This document shows, piece by piece, positions 30,841 through 41,157 of a DNA stretch of 64,000 nucleotides (the first letter of the stretch is position 1; each line of letters starts with the position of its first letter). Below the pieces are notes generated by a model that saw only the letters and a list, made by a program, of their open reading frames with translations, was not told where the DNA came from and ran no database searches. The stretch lies in the NCBI GenBank assembly GCA_004764695.1, contig SMSO01000014.1, positions 509,148-573,147 of the forward strand. The letters are read 5' to 3'. Source of the DNA: Schizochytrium sp. TIO01. Taxonomy: Eukaryota; Sar; Bigyra; Thraustochytrida; Thraustochytriidae. The position numbers and the translations under genes were made by a program.

Positions 30841-32583
30841 ATGGCTGACGTTGACATGGACGTCGAGGACGTTGAGGTCGTTGAGGACCTCACCAACCAG
30901 GACTCCCTTGGCAAGTACCAGGCTGCTGCCGAGATTGTGAACAAGACCCTCAGTGGTCTCCTCGGATACGCTGATGCTGGCAAGAGCGCCGCTGAGGTCT
31001 GCAAGTTTGGAGACCTCCTCCTCACCCAGCAGTGCAGCCTCATCTTCAAGACCAAGAAGATCGAGAAGGGCATTGCTTTCCCTACCTGTGTCTCTGTTAA
31101 TGAATGTGTCTGCCACTACACTCCCCTCGCCACCGAGAAGGATATTCCCATCCTCAAGGAGGGCGATGTCGTTAAGGTTGACCTTGGTGTCCACATTGAC
31201 GGCTACCCCGTTGTTGCCGCCCACACCTTTGTGGTGGGACCCAAGGAGGGTGCACCGACTGCTCCTTCTGGACGCAAAGCAGATGTCATCGCTGCTGCCT
31301 ACACGGCCGCGCAAGCCGCTGTCAAGTGCATCCGCGAGGGCCAGAGCAACGGAGATGTCACCAAGGTCATCAAGATGGTTGCTGAGGACTTTGGCGTGAA
31401 CCCCGTCCAGGGTGTGCTCATGCACCAGATGAAGAGGTAAGTAATTGAATGGTTCTGGTTATTATTATGGGACTCTAGGATAGGAATCCTTTTGAGGTAT
31501 AAATTTGTGTGGAGGGTGGGTGTATCTAAGGAATCGCCTACTTTGTGGCTGTGGCTCTTGGTCCACAGCACATGGATTAGGAATGTCTTCCGAACCGCTT
31601 TCTTTGCCCCTCACTGTGCTGGTTCAGAGCGTCTTGACCGATGCCTGTGTGCGCACGTGAGGCTTCCTTACAGGAGCGAATATAAAATGTCTGCGTCTCA
31701 ATAGATCATACCCCTCCATCGTTGACTTTTGTCCAGATGGCGGGGCTCGGACGAGTCGCAACAATCAAATTGCACTGTTTTATTTGTTAATGCAGTGTTA
31801 GTGCTCTGTTGAGATCTCAAACCCTCATGCGTGTGCCCATGATGGATATGCAGTGGATCCTTCGTCATAATATAAATGTGATGGATAAGAGTCGAATTGG
31901 ATGGGTGTGACGGTAGTATGGTTCAACAAACTTTTGGGAGACAAGGTTTACTAACACTAGAAATATGACTTACTTGAAACAAAAATAACAGATTCGTGAT
32001 TGATGCTAACGAGGTCATCATTGGCCGCGAGGAGCTTGACCAGAAGGTTGAGCCCTTCGCATTTGAGAAGGGTCAGGTCTACACCGTCGATGTTGTAATG
32101 AGCACTGGTGAGGGTAAGCCCACCCAGCGCGAGTCCCGTACCACTGTGTTCAAGCGCGCAGCAGACCAGAAGTACATGCTCAAGATGAAGGCTTCCCGCC
32201 AGGTCATGAGCGTCATTGACAAGCAGCACAGCACTTTCCCGTTTACCATCGGCTCCTTTAATGACGAGAAGACCGCTCGTATGGGTGTGGTCGAGTGCGT
32301 CAAGCACGACCTCCTCCACCAGTACCCTGTTCTTCACGAGAGGCCCGGTGATATTGTCGCACACTTCAAGTACACTGTTTTCCTCCTTGCCTCTGGCCCT
32401 TCCAAGGCCTCTGGTCTTGAGCTTGATGTGTCTCAACTTCAGACCGACAAAAAGCCTTGCCAGGAGGTTCAGGATCTTCTTGCCCTCGAGGTCAGGAAGA
32501 AGAAGAACAAGAAGAAGGGCGGTGCCTCTGCTGCCCCCGCAAACCCGCCTGCCGCCCCGGGTGGCATGGACACGTCCGACTAA
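30841..32583 (+). CDS. PA2G4: PA2G4/EBP1 homologue, two exons
   Basis: CDS is join(30841..31436, 31992..32583), 395 aa, close to the 394 aa of human EBP1. The start CAAGATGGCT fits a eukaryotic context. Exon 1 ends at AAGAG|GTAAGT and exon 2 begins after ACAG at 31988-31991, joining MHQMKR to FVIDANEV, which matches the SHQLKQHVIDG junction known in EBP1. The fold is the methionine-aminopeptidase pita-bread domain (about 20-350) without peptidase activity in this family. Recognisable blocks include FPTCVSVNECVCHYTPL, DVVKVDLGVHIDGY, YTVDVVMSTGEGK, MPFTI-like FPFTIGSFNDEK and ARMGVVECVKHDLL. The Lys-rich tail (KKKNKKKGG) matches the RNA- and ribosome-binding tail of EBP1. It associates with ribosomes near the peptide exit tunnel and regulates growth; this role is inferred from the family. 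Codons are more GC-rich than those of neighbours, as expected for a highly expressed gene. Confidence 0.97.
31437..31991 (+). other. PA2G4 intron (555 bp)
   Basis: GTAAGT donor at 31437-31442 and CAG acceptor at 31989-31991, phase 2. AT-richer than both exons. Nothing else recognised inside. Confidence 0.93.
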
Positions 32584-33230
32584 ATTTTACAATCACATAT
32601 CCATGAAACTTTTTGTTATCTACTCTCACACCCTTTTTTTCTTTTTCTTTTATTGCTTTTCTTTTCTTTGTTTCCTGTCTTCATACACAAGTTTCCTTTT
32701 GTTGCCTATCACCACTTGCTCTTTCTGATCTCATTTCCTGATAGGTTTCAAGTTTTACCAGTTCATTCGAATGATATTTTGAGCAAGTTAGATGTACCAA
32801 CCAGGGTTTACAAGTGTGCATAGAAGAAATAAAATAGAAAATTTTACTGTAGAGCTTTGGTTCATGATTTATGGTTCGTTAAGGTTTGTTTCGTTTGTTT
32901 TGTTTACACACAGACGCACATGTTTGCGAGCTTCAGGTGCGCCGTGTACAAGTTTTCATGTTGTGTAGATGCATCAACTTGGAAAAAAGTTAAAGCTAAG
33001 AGAAGGAGTAGCTCTGCGTGCTGCAGATAGACAGAGCTAACTCTGATAAAAGGATATAGGTATGTTCTACTGCTTGAAATAGGAGCAGAAGACTATCGCT
33101 TTCGTGTTTCTGTTTTTAGCGGGAAATAGCGCAGACAGACTACTGGCGTAAGGTCGCAGTCGAGAGACTAATGAAAGCGAGTTGTAGATCTCCATGAAAT
33201 GTTTGCCCGGCCTCGCCTGTACATTTTTAT
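32584..33230. other. Convergent 3' intergenic region
   Basis: T-rich 3' UTR of PA2G4 followed by AATAAA at 32828-32833, a plausible poly(A) signal. No coding signal up to the GPATCH4 stop. Confidence 0.6.
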
Positions 33231-34235
33231 TTAGGCAGAAGACTTCTTCTTCTTCTCCTTCTTTTCCTTCTTCTCCTTCTTTTCTTTTTTCTCTTTCTTG
33301 GACTTCTTGGCGGCAGCCTCTACCGCGGGCTCCTCCTCAACCTCTGCAGAAAGCTTGGCCTTCTTATCCTTCTTCTTCTTGGGTTTCTTCTCCGCACTAG
33401 CCTCCTCCACATTCTCATCCTGAGAAGGCTTTTTGCGCTTCTTTGAAGAGACCTCAGAGTCCTCGTCTTCTCCAAGTGCCTTGGTCTTCTTCTCCTTTTT
33501 GGCCTTCTTCTTTTTATCTTTCTTCTCCTCCTTCTTGACCTCTTCTACAACCGTAAGAATATCTTCCTCAGAGATTACTTCAGTCAGTACAGTGGTCTCT
33601 TCAGAGACTACCTCACCATTCTCTTCAGTCTTCTTCAGGGTAACGATAGTGGACTGTGCGATCTTATGGAATTCCTCGCGAGCGCGAGAGGGATCTACAG
33701 AGGCAAGCTTAGCGCGGAAGCTCTTGTCCGCAAGGTGCTCACGAATGATCTTGCCAGTCTGAAGACGACCAGCGCGCTGACCAGGACGACGACCTCCACA
33801 GGCCACAAAGAGCTTCCGGTCTGCCTCAGAGTATGTAGACATATCACGAAGCTGGATGGAAAGCTTGGCATCTTCCTCGAGGTCATCATCGGAGTCGGAG
33901 TCAGAGTCGGAGTCGGAGTCAGAGTTAGAAGAAGAGGGGATGTTGAGGTTTGCGAGAGCGTTATCGAAACCCTGGTTCCACCAAGCTGCAGCTCCGGAGA
34001 AGTCTTCCTTGGACTCGTCTTTGCATCCGATACCTCGGACATCGTCTTTCATGTCGACCTTCACGTGCGTGGTGCGGCCGGCACGTTCCTTACCGAGACC
34101 ATCACCTTCCTGCCATCCGAGGCGCTTCATAAAGTTAGAAGCGAAGGCAGAAGGGGCGGCAGAAGCACGCTCGTTGCTCATACCAGCGAGCTTGCGCAGG
34201 GTCTTCTTCTGCACGATCTCTCCATTGTGAACCAT
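33231..34235 (-). CDS. GPATCH4: G-patch domain protein, GPATCH4-like (334 aa)
   Basis: Start chosen at ATG 34235-34233, because the upstream in-frame extension is low-complexity and the family begins close to the G-patch. The G-patch covers about residues 31-75 (FMKRLGWQEGDGLGKERAGR), followed by the GPATCH4-type continuation with the Trp pair at 85-86 (AAAWWNQGFDNALANLN). A run of Ser-Asp repeats lies near 105-118, and the C-terminal third is Lys-rich (KKSKKEKKEKKEKKEKK), typical of nucleolar proteins. Known G-patch proteins of this type activate DEAH helicases in the nucleolus and act in ribosome biogenesis; here that is inferred. The stop TAA is followed at once by ATAAAA, so an AATAAA motif overlaps the stop by two bases. 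Single exon. Confidence 0.9.
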   Translation of the reverse strand: MVHNGEIVQKKTLRKLAGMSNERASAAPSAFASNFMKRLGWQEGDGLGKERAGRTTHVKVDMKDDVRGIGCKDESKEDFSGAAAWWNQGFDNALANLNIPSSSNSDSDSDSDSDSDDDLEEDAKLSIQLRDMSTYSEADRKLFVACGGRRPGQRAGRLQTGKIIREHLADKSFRAKLASVDPSRAREEFHKIAQSTIVTLKKTEENGEVVSEETTVLTEVISEEDILTVVEEVKKEEKKDKKKKAKKEKKTKALGEDEDSEVSSKKRKKPSQDENVEEASAEKKPKKKKDKKAKLSAEVEEEPAVEAAAKKSKKEKKEKKEKKEKKEKKKKSSA

Positions 34236-34811
34236 GATGCAAGAAGAAACGGAACGAGGCGGATGAACCGGACGACAAGTTGCCTCGAAAGTAAGGGGAA
34301 GAGGAGACTGCGAAACCGCGCAGAGACAAAGAACAAGCGAAGGCGAGCGGTCTCGAGCAGTCTGGTTTTGCAGAGTGGAGAACTGGAAGAGACAGACTAT
34401 TAAAAAGAGTGAAATTGAAAGAGAAAGGAAAGAAGGAGAAGAACGAGTGGTGGTCCTAGCCAACGCAGAGTGTGTGCTTTTTTATAGAGTAGCAACTCCA
34501 GGGCGGAACCACCATAACTCTAGAGTGTAAAAGGGTACAACAGTTCTGAGATGGGGAAGAGAAAGTGGGGGTGATAGCTTCAATTGAGAGGTAGAGTTAA
34601 CAAGAAGGAGTGTGAACATGAAGGTGAATTATAAATTTTGAAGATTACCTGTTAATCTGCTCATGGTGATGAAACAATAAATAAAGTTTGGTGCTATGGA
34701 ATGCATGCAGAAGAATGGAAACGAGGTCAAAGAATGTGTAGAAGGGCTGAAACAGGAAACGGAGCGAAGGTCACAGAATAGATAAACTAAGTAGCAGTAA
34801 CCAAATAGTTT
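34236..34811. other. Intergenic between GPATCH4 and FAM210-like gene
   Basis: Holds the 5' region of GPATCH4 (purine-rich, with many GAGA runs on the plus strand) and the 3' flank of the FAM210-like gene. No further gene seen. Confidence 0.5.
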
Positions 34812-35678
34812 TTACTTGCGAAACATTCGTGTGATGTGGGCGATGCTGGGCGAAAGAGCAGCGCCTGCTGCGATTGTACAAGGGTAAAGGATTGCACTAG
34901 TATTAACAGCTGCTGCCCAGGTTCCAATGACGCTTCCAAAGTTCTGGATTCCATATTGTGCAAGAAATCCGGTCACATCAAAGCCCTGAAGAATTGCAGC
35001 GTAAAATGCCCAGACCACAGCTACACCAAGATATCGAGCTGAGATGAAGTACGCTGCTCCATATTTGTCAATCACTTTACCAAGAGCTTCTCCAGAAGAA
35101 CGTAGCGTACTATTGTTGGAGCTACTTGACCACTTCTCCCTAAACGAGGCTGGAACTGCCTCAGATACTGCTTCGGTAATTTTCACTCGCTTCAAAGCTG
35201 GTACTAAGCGACTTAAAGCTCCAGCACCGAGGATTTCTACTGGAAAGCGTAAGCGGCGCAAAGGACGCCCCATGGCAAAGGCAAGTGCGTATTCTGCAGG
35301 AATTTGCACTCCAGAGAGTACCATCATCTTATGAACTCCATAGATACTAATGATCTCCATGCAAAGGATGCCTGCCAAGGCTTCGCGAGGGTGCTTTGTA
35401 ATTCTATCATTAATCATGTCTACAGCACGGTCCATGAATGTTGCAGTGGTAGCCTTGACGCTTTCTTGTTGCTTCTCGGGACTCTTAGGTAACTCAGAAG
35501 ACAACCTACGCAGATTTATACTGCCAACAGAAGGCTGCATCGCTCCAACAGTTTTTCGCCAAGCATTCTGCTTATCCTGTATTGTTAAATACCTCCCCCC
35601 ACGCACGCTGTTTCTATGCAGTAGGCCAACAGGGTTACCCTGCCGTGCCAGCGGGGCGAAAGAGCGTAAAGAAGCCAT
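34812..35678 (-). CDS. FAM210/DUF1279 mitochondrial membrane protein (288 aa)
   Basis: ATG at 35678-35676 in a good context (AGCCATGGCT). The first 45 residues are basic, with many Arg and Ser and no acids until about residue 35 (MASLRSFAPLARQGNPVGLL), as in a mitochondrial targeting peptide. A first module, about 90-175, has a hydrophobic segment (LAGILCMEIISIYGVHKMMV). A second, about 195-285, contains KVIDKYGAAYFISARYLGVA, WAFYAAILQGFDV and a final hydrophobic segment; this is the DUF1279 region of FAM210 proteins. FAM210A is an inner-membrane protein linked to mitochondrial translation in animals; the role here is inferred. One exon. The neighbour upstream is nearly 1 kb away and unrelated. 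Confidence 0.82.
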   Translation of the reverse strand: MASLRSFAPLARQGNPVGLLHRNSVRGGRYLTIQDKQNAWRKTVGAMQPSVGSINLRRLSSELPKSPEKQQESVKATTATFMDRAVDMINDRITKHPREALAGILCMEIISIYGVHKMMVLSGVQIPAEYALAFAMGRPLRRLRFPVEILGAGALSRLVPALKRVKITEAVSEAVPASFREKWSSSSNNSTLRSSGEALGKVIDKYGAAYFISARYLGVAVVWAFYAAILQGFDVTGFLAQYGIQNFGSVIGTWAAAVNTSAILYPCTIAAGAALSPSIAHITRMFRK

Positions 35679-36662
35679 GGCGATGGTGATTCTTCAAAGC
35701 AGCAACCACAACAACAACCACAATAGGGACCACAATGAAAAGAGATAAGAGGACTATAGCGTTTGATGGATGCCTCTTTGTCGTTGCTTTGCAGTACTTT
35801 GCCTTGTGACTTCTCTTTTACCTAACTGCTGGGCGTAGAAGAAGACTTAACCTTGCTTGCAATCATAATACCTTGGTCTTGTCTGACATTTTTGTCAAGG
35901 AGAACGGAACAGAGCAAAGTAGAACACACATCGCGCGAAGTAATGAACATGATGTTTTCTGTTTAAAACAAGCGACGATAATGACTTGCCTTGCTAGTTC
36001 AGATCTAATGATTGAAAAACTGACATTCTTGGAGAAAGCTTCAATGGATTGGATTTGAGCAGTTACTGTAAGTAAACATTGGCTGTAATGAACGTTGATG
36101 ATAAAATAAAAACAAAAACTAAATGACAATTCTTAGCGCTAAACAAGGTTGCTACAGTGACACAATTACCAGGAAAAGCTTTCCACTCTTTTACTAAGTT
36201 GAGATAGACCTCTTTCCTAAAGAATCTCTCTACTGTTTTACTCTTTTCCTTCGGATTTGCGAAAAACTAATCTAAACCATTTGTTAATGTACCAAACTTT
36301 GGTAGTTTGAGATCCGCTCCAGTACTACAGGTGTATTAGTCGTAGGTAATACCTTTGAGCTAAGCAAACGATCGCGCATGCGTTCGTTGCCTAGACAATA
36401 TTGATATTTTGTTGCAGATTTCAGACATGCCTAGTTCTTTTATTAACTTTAACTTTTCCTGCAATGGTACTATATTACCTAATCCATCTTTCGTTTGTTC
36501 GGATTACTCAATCAAGCATTAGTAAGAACTTTTTCTTAATTATATTTGGTGTAGTCTACACATTAAGGCCCGTTATTTATTCATGGTCTTCGATGATCTT
36601 CAAAATTAGACTATTATACTTCTTTCTTAATTACTAAATTAGGCAAATGAGTAAAATCTTAA
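35679..36662. other. Intergenic, no gene seen
   Basis: 5' flank of the FAM210-like gene, then AT-rich DNA to the MFSD5 stop. Short open stretches (such as 35873-36058 plus) have no recognisable content. Confidence 0.5.
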
Positions 36663-38051
36663 TTACGACGGGCTGATAGGATAATAGATTTGATTGCCCA
36701 GAGTGATTTCGGCACATGAAGATATCATGACAACTTGCAAGCACGCGGCAATAATGAGGAGACATGAGCAAAGGGTAAATGTTGCTGACACAGAAAGGTC
36801 CACAATAAGAATTGATGCAACAAATGCATTCAACGGAATGCGAAAAAAATTATATAAAGTAGCACGGAAACGCTCAGGAATGAATGCACTACGCAAAAAT
36901 CCAATAGTTGGGTAGAATGCACCAACACATACTTCAAAGACAAAAAAACCAATGGTCTGAGCAACAATGTGAGTATGCGTTGAAAGAAGTAAAACACTGC
37001 AAATTGGTCCGACTGCCAAAGCAAGAGCTGATACTATGCAGATTACAACCAAATTTCGTTGAAAGGAGTACTGGACCACCACATCTGAGTTACTAAGGTC
37101 TAGTGTAGAATGTATTTTCGCTGAAAAGTGTGGAAGCTGGGAGCCCACCATAGAAGCAAACATGAATATAGAAAAGATGATTCCATGTGGCGGTGGCGTT
37201 TCTGATGTCAGCGCTGGAGTCCACATAAAAACAAAACTGTACATAGCCGCCTCGAACAGAGATTGTACTGTACCTAGCAAAAGTACTGGAGAATGCGTGA
37301 AAAGATAGGCGAAAGCCTGTTTGCTTGAAAGCCACCACGCTGACAAAGACGGTTCTAAGACATTCTCGATACCTTCATTGCTGACCCCATAATTCTCTTT
37401 CCAAAGGGCAAAGAGAAGGATGCTACCTACGACTAATATTACAATCGTTAGGTCAAATGCAAAAAGGTACCCACCAGCATAAATGAGAGGGGTCACTGGA
37501 GTTAGGGGAGCAATCTGCGTCAGTTGTTCAGCAGCAAGACCAGACACAACTGCAACAGCAGAATTCACAAGCATCGCACTGGAAAGTAGCTGTCTTAGAG
37601 CAGCTGTGGACATTTGCTGTTGCAAATGTTCGCAAACTGCCCATGCTTCAAATACAGAAAAAAGAAGTGAAGTTGCCATGCCACCAAGGATGCGGCCGAG
37701 TAAGAGCCACCAATACGAACGGAGGTGCTTGGTTAGGCATGAAGCAATATACAATAATGCATATATGAAAACAAAGCGACGACGTCCTAAGCGGTCCGCA
37801 AGAGATCCTACAAGAGTTCCAGCAAGCATTGAAGACACAAAACCTGCCACGAAGAGTACGGCAATTGATTGTCGAGAATAACCATACGCATCATAGAGAG
37901 CATATATATAGGGACCTTGAAGCCAATCGCCAGCGACCATAAAGCCATAAACTGTAAGGTATATCTTTTGCAATCTGTAAACCTCAGCTCTTTCACCTTC
38001 AAGCAAAATGTTACTTGAATCTTCTTCCTGGTCAGACTCTCTACTGACCAA
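36663..38051 (-). CDS. MFSD5: MFSD5-like major facilitator transporter, first exon unresolved
   Basis: Open frame of at least 462 residues ending at 36663. It matches MFSD5 (called a molybdate-anion transporter in animals) in the N-terminal half: GDWLQGPYIYALYDAYGYS, VLFVAGFVSSMLAGTLVGSL, the MFS loop motif GSLADRLGRRRFVF, and LLLGRILGGMATSLLFSVFE. About twelve hydrophobic segments are visible. No ATG occurs between the upstream stop (38108-38106) and the first transmembrane segment; the frame there begins with non-ATG codons. A short upstream exon is therefore likely, with an acceptor somewhere in 38035-38105, but I could not identify it with confidence. Substrate unproven in this organism. 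Confidence 0.88.
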   Translation of the reverse strand: MVSRESDQEEDSSNILLEGERAEVYRLQKIYLTVYGFMVAGDWLQGPYIYALYDAYGYSRQSIAVLFVAGFVSSMLAGTLVGSLADRLGRRRFVFIYALLYIASCLTKHLRSYWWLLLGRILGGMATSLLFSVFEAWAVCEHLQQQMSTAALRQLLSSAMLVNSAVAVVSGLAAEQLTQIAPLTPVTPLIYAGGYLFAFDLTIVILVVGSILLFALWKENYGVSNEGIENVLEPSLSAWWLSSKQAFAYLFTHSPVLLLGTVQSLFEAAMYSFVFMWTPALTSETPPPHGIIFSIFMFASMVGSQLPHFSAKIHSTLDLSNSDVVVQYSFQRNLVVICIVSALALAVGPICSVLLLSTHTHIVAQTIGFFVFEVCVGAFYPTIGFLRSAFIPERFRATLYNFFRIPLNAFVASILIVDLSVSATFTLCSCLLIIAACLQVVMISSCAEITLGNQIYYPISPS

Positions 38052-38415
38052 AATTATTTCATTATCTGCGCGAATATTTTCTTCTGGAATTTCCTTCCAC
38101 CATCCTTAGGTGCTACACACGCAAAACTCCAAGCCCGTTGACAAAATACTTGGCAAACTTCTGACGCAAGGAAAGAGTTAGATATCTGCTCCTTTTTGTA
38201 TAATTCTTAATTCATCTAGCACGTATTACTATACATGAGAAAAGAAGATTACTTTGTAAAAGCTAGGTGTCTTCGAACGCAAACAAACTTTACTTCAACG
38301 CAGGGCCTGCCTTGCAGCAGCGCGCGAGGACGCAGCTGGAGAGCGCCCGGGCGTCTTTAGTACCTCAAGATCCTACTAAGACGGAGCTCTTGAAGAGCAG
38401 TTAGTGCAACACAAA
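38052..38415. promoter_or_regulatory. Shared divergent region of MFSD5-like gene and RINT1
   Basis: The two genes point away from each other across about 360 bp. The RINT1-proximal half is GC-rich and the other half AT-rich. It must hold both promoters and probably the missing MFSD5 first exon. Confidence 0.45.
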
Positions 38416-40911
38416 ATGGATGTCGCTTCTCTCGATGTGGAGCTTCTGGGTTTGTCTTCTGCTGCAGCAGCGTCGCCGCGTGGAGCAGATGGTACCAATA
38501 GTATAAATGATTTCATGGATGAAGATCTCGCAGATGCGCTGGAGGCATCTTTTGCTAAAGGGAAATTGCAACAGCTTGTTCAAGAAATGATAGACAAGAG
38601 ATCTGCGCTTGAAATCGATCTTCAACGTCAAAACGAGGAGTATGAGCTGCGGATGCAAAGCGCTATGGAACGATCTCTCGGCACAATCAACAAACTCGAA
38701 AAGACAGAAGTTAAAGCTAGAACACTAATCGATAAGGTGGATAAGGAAACAGCACGCGTACAGCCTCTAGCAAAACAAGTTGAACACTCTTTGGTGGAAT
38801 TGCAGGCATTATCTAATGCACGCGCTTATGCACAAAGCATGATTCTCATTAAACGACTTGATGCTACTAATGAGCCAACAGAAGAGCAGATTGTAAAGGT
38901 TTGCGAAGCGCTTAAAGACTATCGTGCGTTTATGGCACACCTTCGGCAGAGCGATCTGCGCATTGCAGAGGTTTTTGCTGCATCGATTGATCGAGCAGCG
39001 AAAGCACGCCGTACCTACCTACAGAATGCAATTAAAGACTCGCTAACCAAGCTTCGTTGGCCTATAACTGCCTCTAACACGGATTTAAGAGCTAATGTAG
39101 AAAACAACCAGGCACTGCAAGCAGCTCTGCGATCTATGATCTCTTTACAAATACTGTATCTGGACCAACATCGAACACCCTATCTTGATGTGACCGGGGA
39201 ATTTGAGCATGAACTTTGGGCTGTCAAAGCTCTGGCCAAACCAATCTTGCAACGTTTTAAATACCACTTCAGTGGCTCACGAGCAACCAATCGAATTGAT
39301 AAACCAGACTGGTATCATCAATTTATTCTTGATGCTGCAAAGGATCATGCAGGATACCTTGCAGATGTTGTTCAACCAGTTGGCGAGCAATGTATGCCAT
39401 CGGGGGCTTACATTGATGTGGTCGTTCATTTTGTTAGGTTTCTGGTTCAGGGCTTGCACCATCATTATGCTGCCATTTGGCCTATTGTTGAACAGTCCAA
39501 CGCCCTTATCTGTAGTACGTTAGACGAAACGATCACCTTACATGAACAATTAAGGACTTTGTTTGGGTATAGGGGTGGCTCAACAGCTTGGCCAAGTGTG
39601 CCCAGCTTTTTTTCTAATGACGAATCACGCTTTATTCGGTGGATGTCAGCGGATTTGGAGTACAGCCGCCGAAGACTGCAAAGCATTATCAATGCTGACT
39701 CGGCATGGAATACGATTCATGACATAATCAACTCGCACACCGCCGTGGAGGCTAGCCTTTCGCAGTTCGCTGGGAAGGCAGCAGAGCGCGCTTTCCTGCC
39801 TGAATGTGCTGATATGGTATTGACCTTAGTTGATAGTGTTGGTTCACGAGGTGAAGCATTAGAAGAGGCGCATTCACGTGGCCTTTTCTTTCGCATGACT
39901 CAACTTCCACTTTTAGAGGACTTTGTTGTGGCCCTCGAACAAAAGACTCAAAGTGTTGACTTGCAAGAGTCTGTTCTTGCAAACACGTTCGAAGAAATTC
40001 CGGCAGTATGCGAGTGGTGCCGTGCGCTGAATGCAGCCTCACATGTCGATAAAACTCTAGCATCTTGGGAGGAAGGAACACGTTACATAGAGACCTCGGA
40101 GGCTCAACATGACTTGGAAGGAATTTCTTCTTTAGATAGCAATCTCGCTGGACAAATGCTTCATGACACAGCCAAAGGTAAAACGAATGCACTGCGTGGA
40201 ATGATGGCTGGTTTTCTCGGTAGGGTGCGCCGAAGTCGACAACAACAGAATAATGCCTCAGGTGGTAATTCTAAAAGTCAGAGCAGCATCGCAGAGAGTA
40301 TTAGCATGTTTGCGAACCAGCGCTCTCGATATTCTACTCTTGTAAATACAGAAGCTGGACGATTCATTGACTTATGCGTGCGGCATTTTGTTTACTTAGC
40401 CAAAAGTTACTTTCGCAGTGTACGAGAAGGTTCTATGAATGGTACGCAAGTGCCAGTGCAACATCCTGGCTGGGCGGAGGCTTTAGAATTTCTTTCCAAA
40501 GTGCTGTTGGAGACTCAGAAACAGTTACTGCCTGTTGTGCACCAACAAGTAGTGTCTCGTATTGCTATGGGTATTAACTCTTCTTTTCAGCATGAGTTAC
40601 TTGATATGAGTCGCTTTTCAGGTGTGGGTGCCCAGGCTCTTGCTCGAGATGCACAGTCCCTCTTCCAATTATTTTCACTATTTGCAAGACGACCTGAAAA
40701 TCGGTTCTTTCGTGCGATAAAAGATCGTGTTCGCTTGTTGACCTTACCGTCACATGCGATGCAGTCTTTGCTTAAAGCTTTGCGGGCACTCTCTAGCGAG
40801 CCCAAAGAAGCAGCACGACTTTTGGAGGAAGGCCATGGTGTGGCAACGCTCTCTGTCAATGATGTGGAATTCATTGCAGCAGTCCGCTCAGATTTATCTC
40901 ATCACAAGTAA
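38416..40911 (+). CDS. RINT1: RINT1/Tip20 family vesicle-tethering subunit (831 aa)
   Basis: First ATG of the frame at 38416 (the open frame upstream offers only GTG). Length 831 aa against 792 in human RINT1, apparently complete. A predicted coiled coil spans about 50-130 (LEIDLQRQNEEYELRMQSAM). The RINT1/TIP20 signature is clear at about 255-310: LWAVKALAKPILQRFKYHFS, then TNRIDKPDWYHQFILDAAKDH. The C-terminal helical region ends VNDVEFIAAVRSDLSHHK, like the family. RINT1 is a subunit of the NRZ/Dsl1 complex that tethers Golgi-derived COPI vesicles at the ER, and in animals also binds RAD50. A residue run of Gln/Asn near 615 is lineage-specific. One exon. Its 3' end is overlapped on the other strand by an open frame of the adjacent compact cluster. 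Confidence 0.93.
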   Translation: MDVASLDVELLGLSSAAAASPRGADGTNSINDFMDEDLADALEASFAKGKLQQLVQEMIDKRSALEIDLQRQNEEYELRMQSAMERSLGTINKLEKTEVKARTLIDKVDKETARVQPLAKQVEHSLVELQALSNARAYAQSMILIKRLDATNEPTEEQIVKVCEALKDYRAFMAHLRQSDLRIAEVFAASIDRAAKARRTYLQNAIKDSLTKLRWPITASNTDLRANVENNQALQAALRSMISLQILYLDQHRTPYLDVTGEFEHELWAVKALAKPILQRFKYHFSGSRATNRIDKPDWYHQFILDAAKDHAGYLADVVQPVGEQCMPSGAYIDVVVHFVRFLVQGLHHHYAAIWPIVEQSNALICSTLDETITLHEQLRTLFGYRGGSTAWPSVPSFFSNDESRFIRWMSADLEYSRRRLQSIINADSAWNTIHDIINSHTAVEASLSQFAGKAAERAFLPECADMVLTLVDSVGSRGEALEEAHSRGLFFRMTQLPLLEDFVVALEQKTQSVDLQESVLANTFEEIPAVCEWCRALNAASHVDKTLASWEEGTRYIETSEAQHDLEGISSLDSNLAGQMLHDTAKGKTNALRGMMAGFLGRVRRSRQQQNNASGGNSKSQSSIAESISMFANQRSRYSTLVNTEAGRFIDLCVRHFVYLAKSYFRSVREGSMNGTQVPVQHPGWAEALEFLSKVLLETQKQLLPVVHQQVVSRIAMGINSSFQHELLDMSRFSGVGAQALARDAQSLFQLFSLFARRPENRFFRAIKDRVRLLTLPSHAMQSLLKALRALSSEPKEAARLLEEGHGVATLSVNDVEFIAAVRSDLSHHK

Positions 40912-41149
40912 AGTATTCAATAGATTTTCTGTCTTCTCCACATCTATCCAATTCTTTGAGCGAAGCTCTGTTGTTACTGTTAGTAATGAACCACCGATGG
41001 TAGTCGCTTGAAGGCAAGCAAGGCGGAAATGAGTTAATAAGCCCGACACTCATACGACCGCTGCTCTGAAAATTGTAAAGTCCTTCTCTATTTGTTATCA
41101 TCAGGTGCAATGTTCCTACTTGCAAGTTGAAAGCCAGCAAGACAGCCAT
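40871..41149 (-). CDS. Small ORF at the cluster edge, running into RINT1
   Basis: ATG at 41149-41147, only 8 bp after the preceding stop (41158). The 92-codon frame continues 41 bases into the antisense of the RINT1 coding end. The N-terminal part (MAVLLAFNLQVGTLHLMITN) is hydrophobic and protein-like. A cluster gene truncated at the junction with host DNA near 40912 would look like this. It may also be chance. No family recognised. Confidence 0.3.
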   Translation of the reverse strand: MAVLLAFNLQVGTLHLMITNREGLYNFQSSGRMSVGLINSFPPCLPSSDYHRWFITNSNNRASLKELDRCGEDRKSIEYFTCDEINLSGLLQ

Positions 41150-41157
41150 GAGACTGT

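Noticed and set aside
30829-31425. 198-codon minus-strand frame opposite PA2G4 exon 1
   Set aside because: Shadow of a GC-rich highly expressed gene.
33666-34403. 245-codon plus-strand frame opposite GPATCH4
   Set aside because: Antisense of the Lys/Ser-rich coding region; no recognisable protein.
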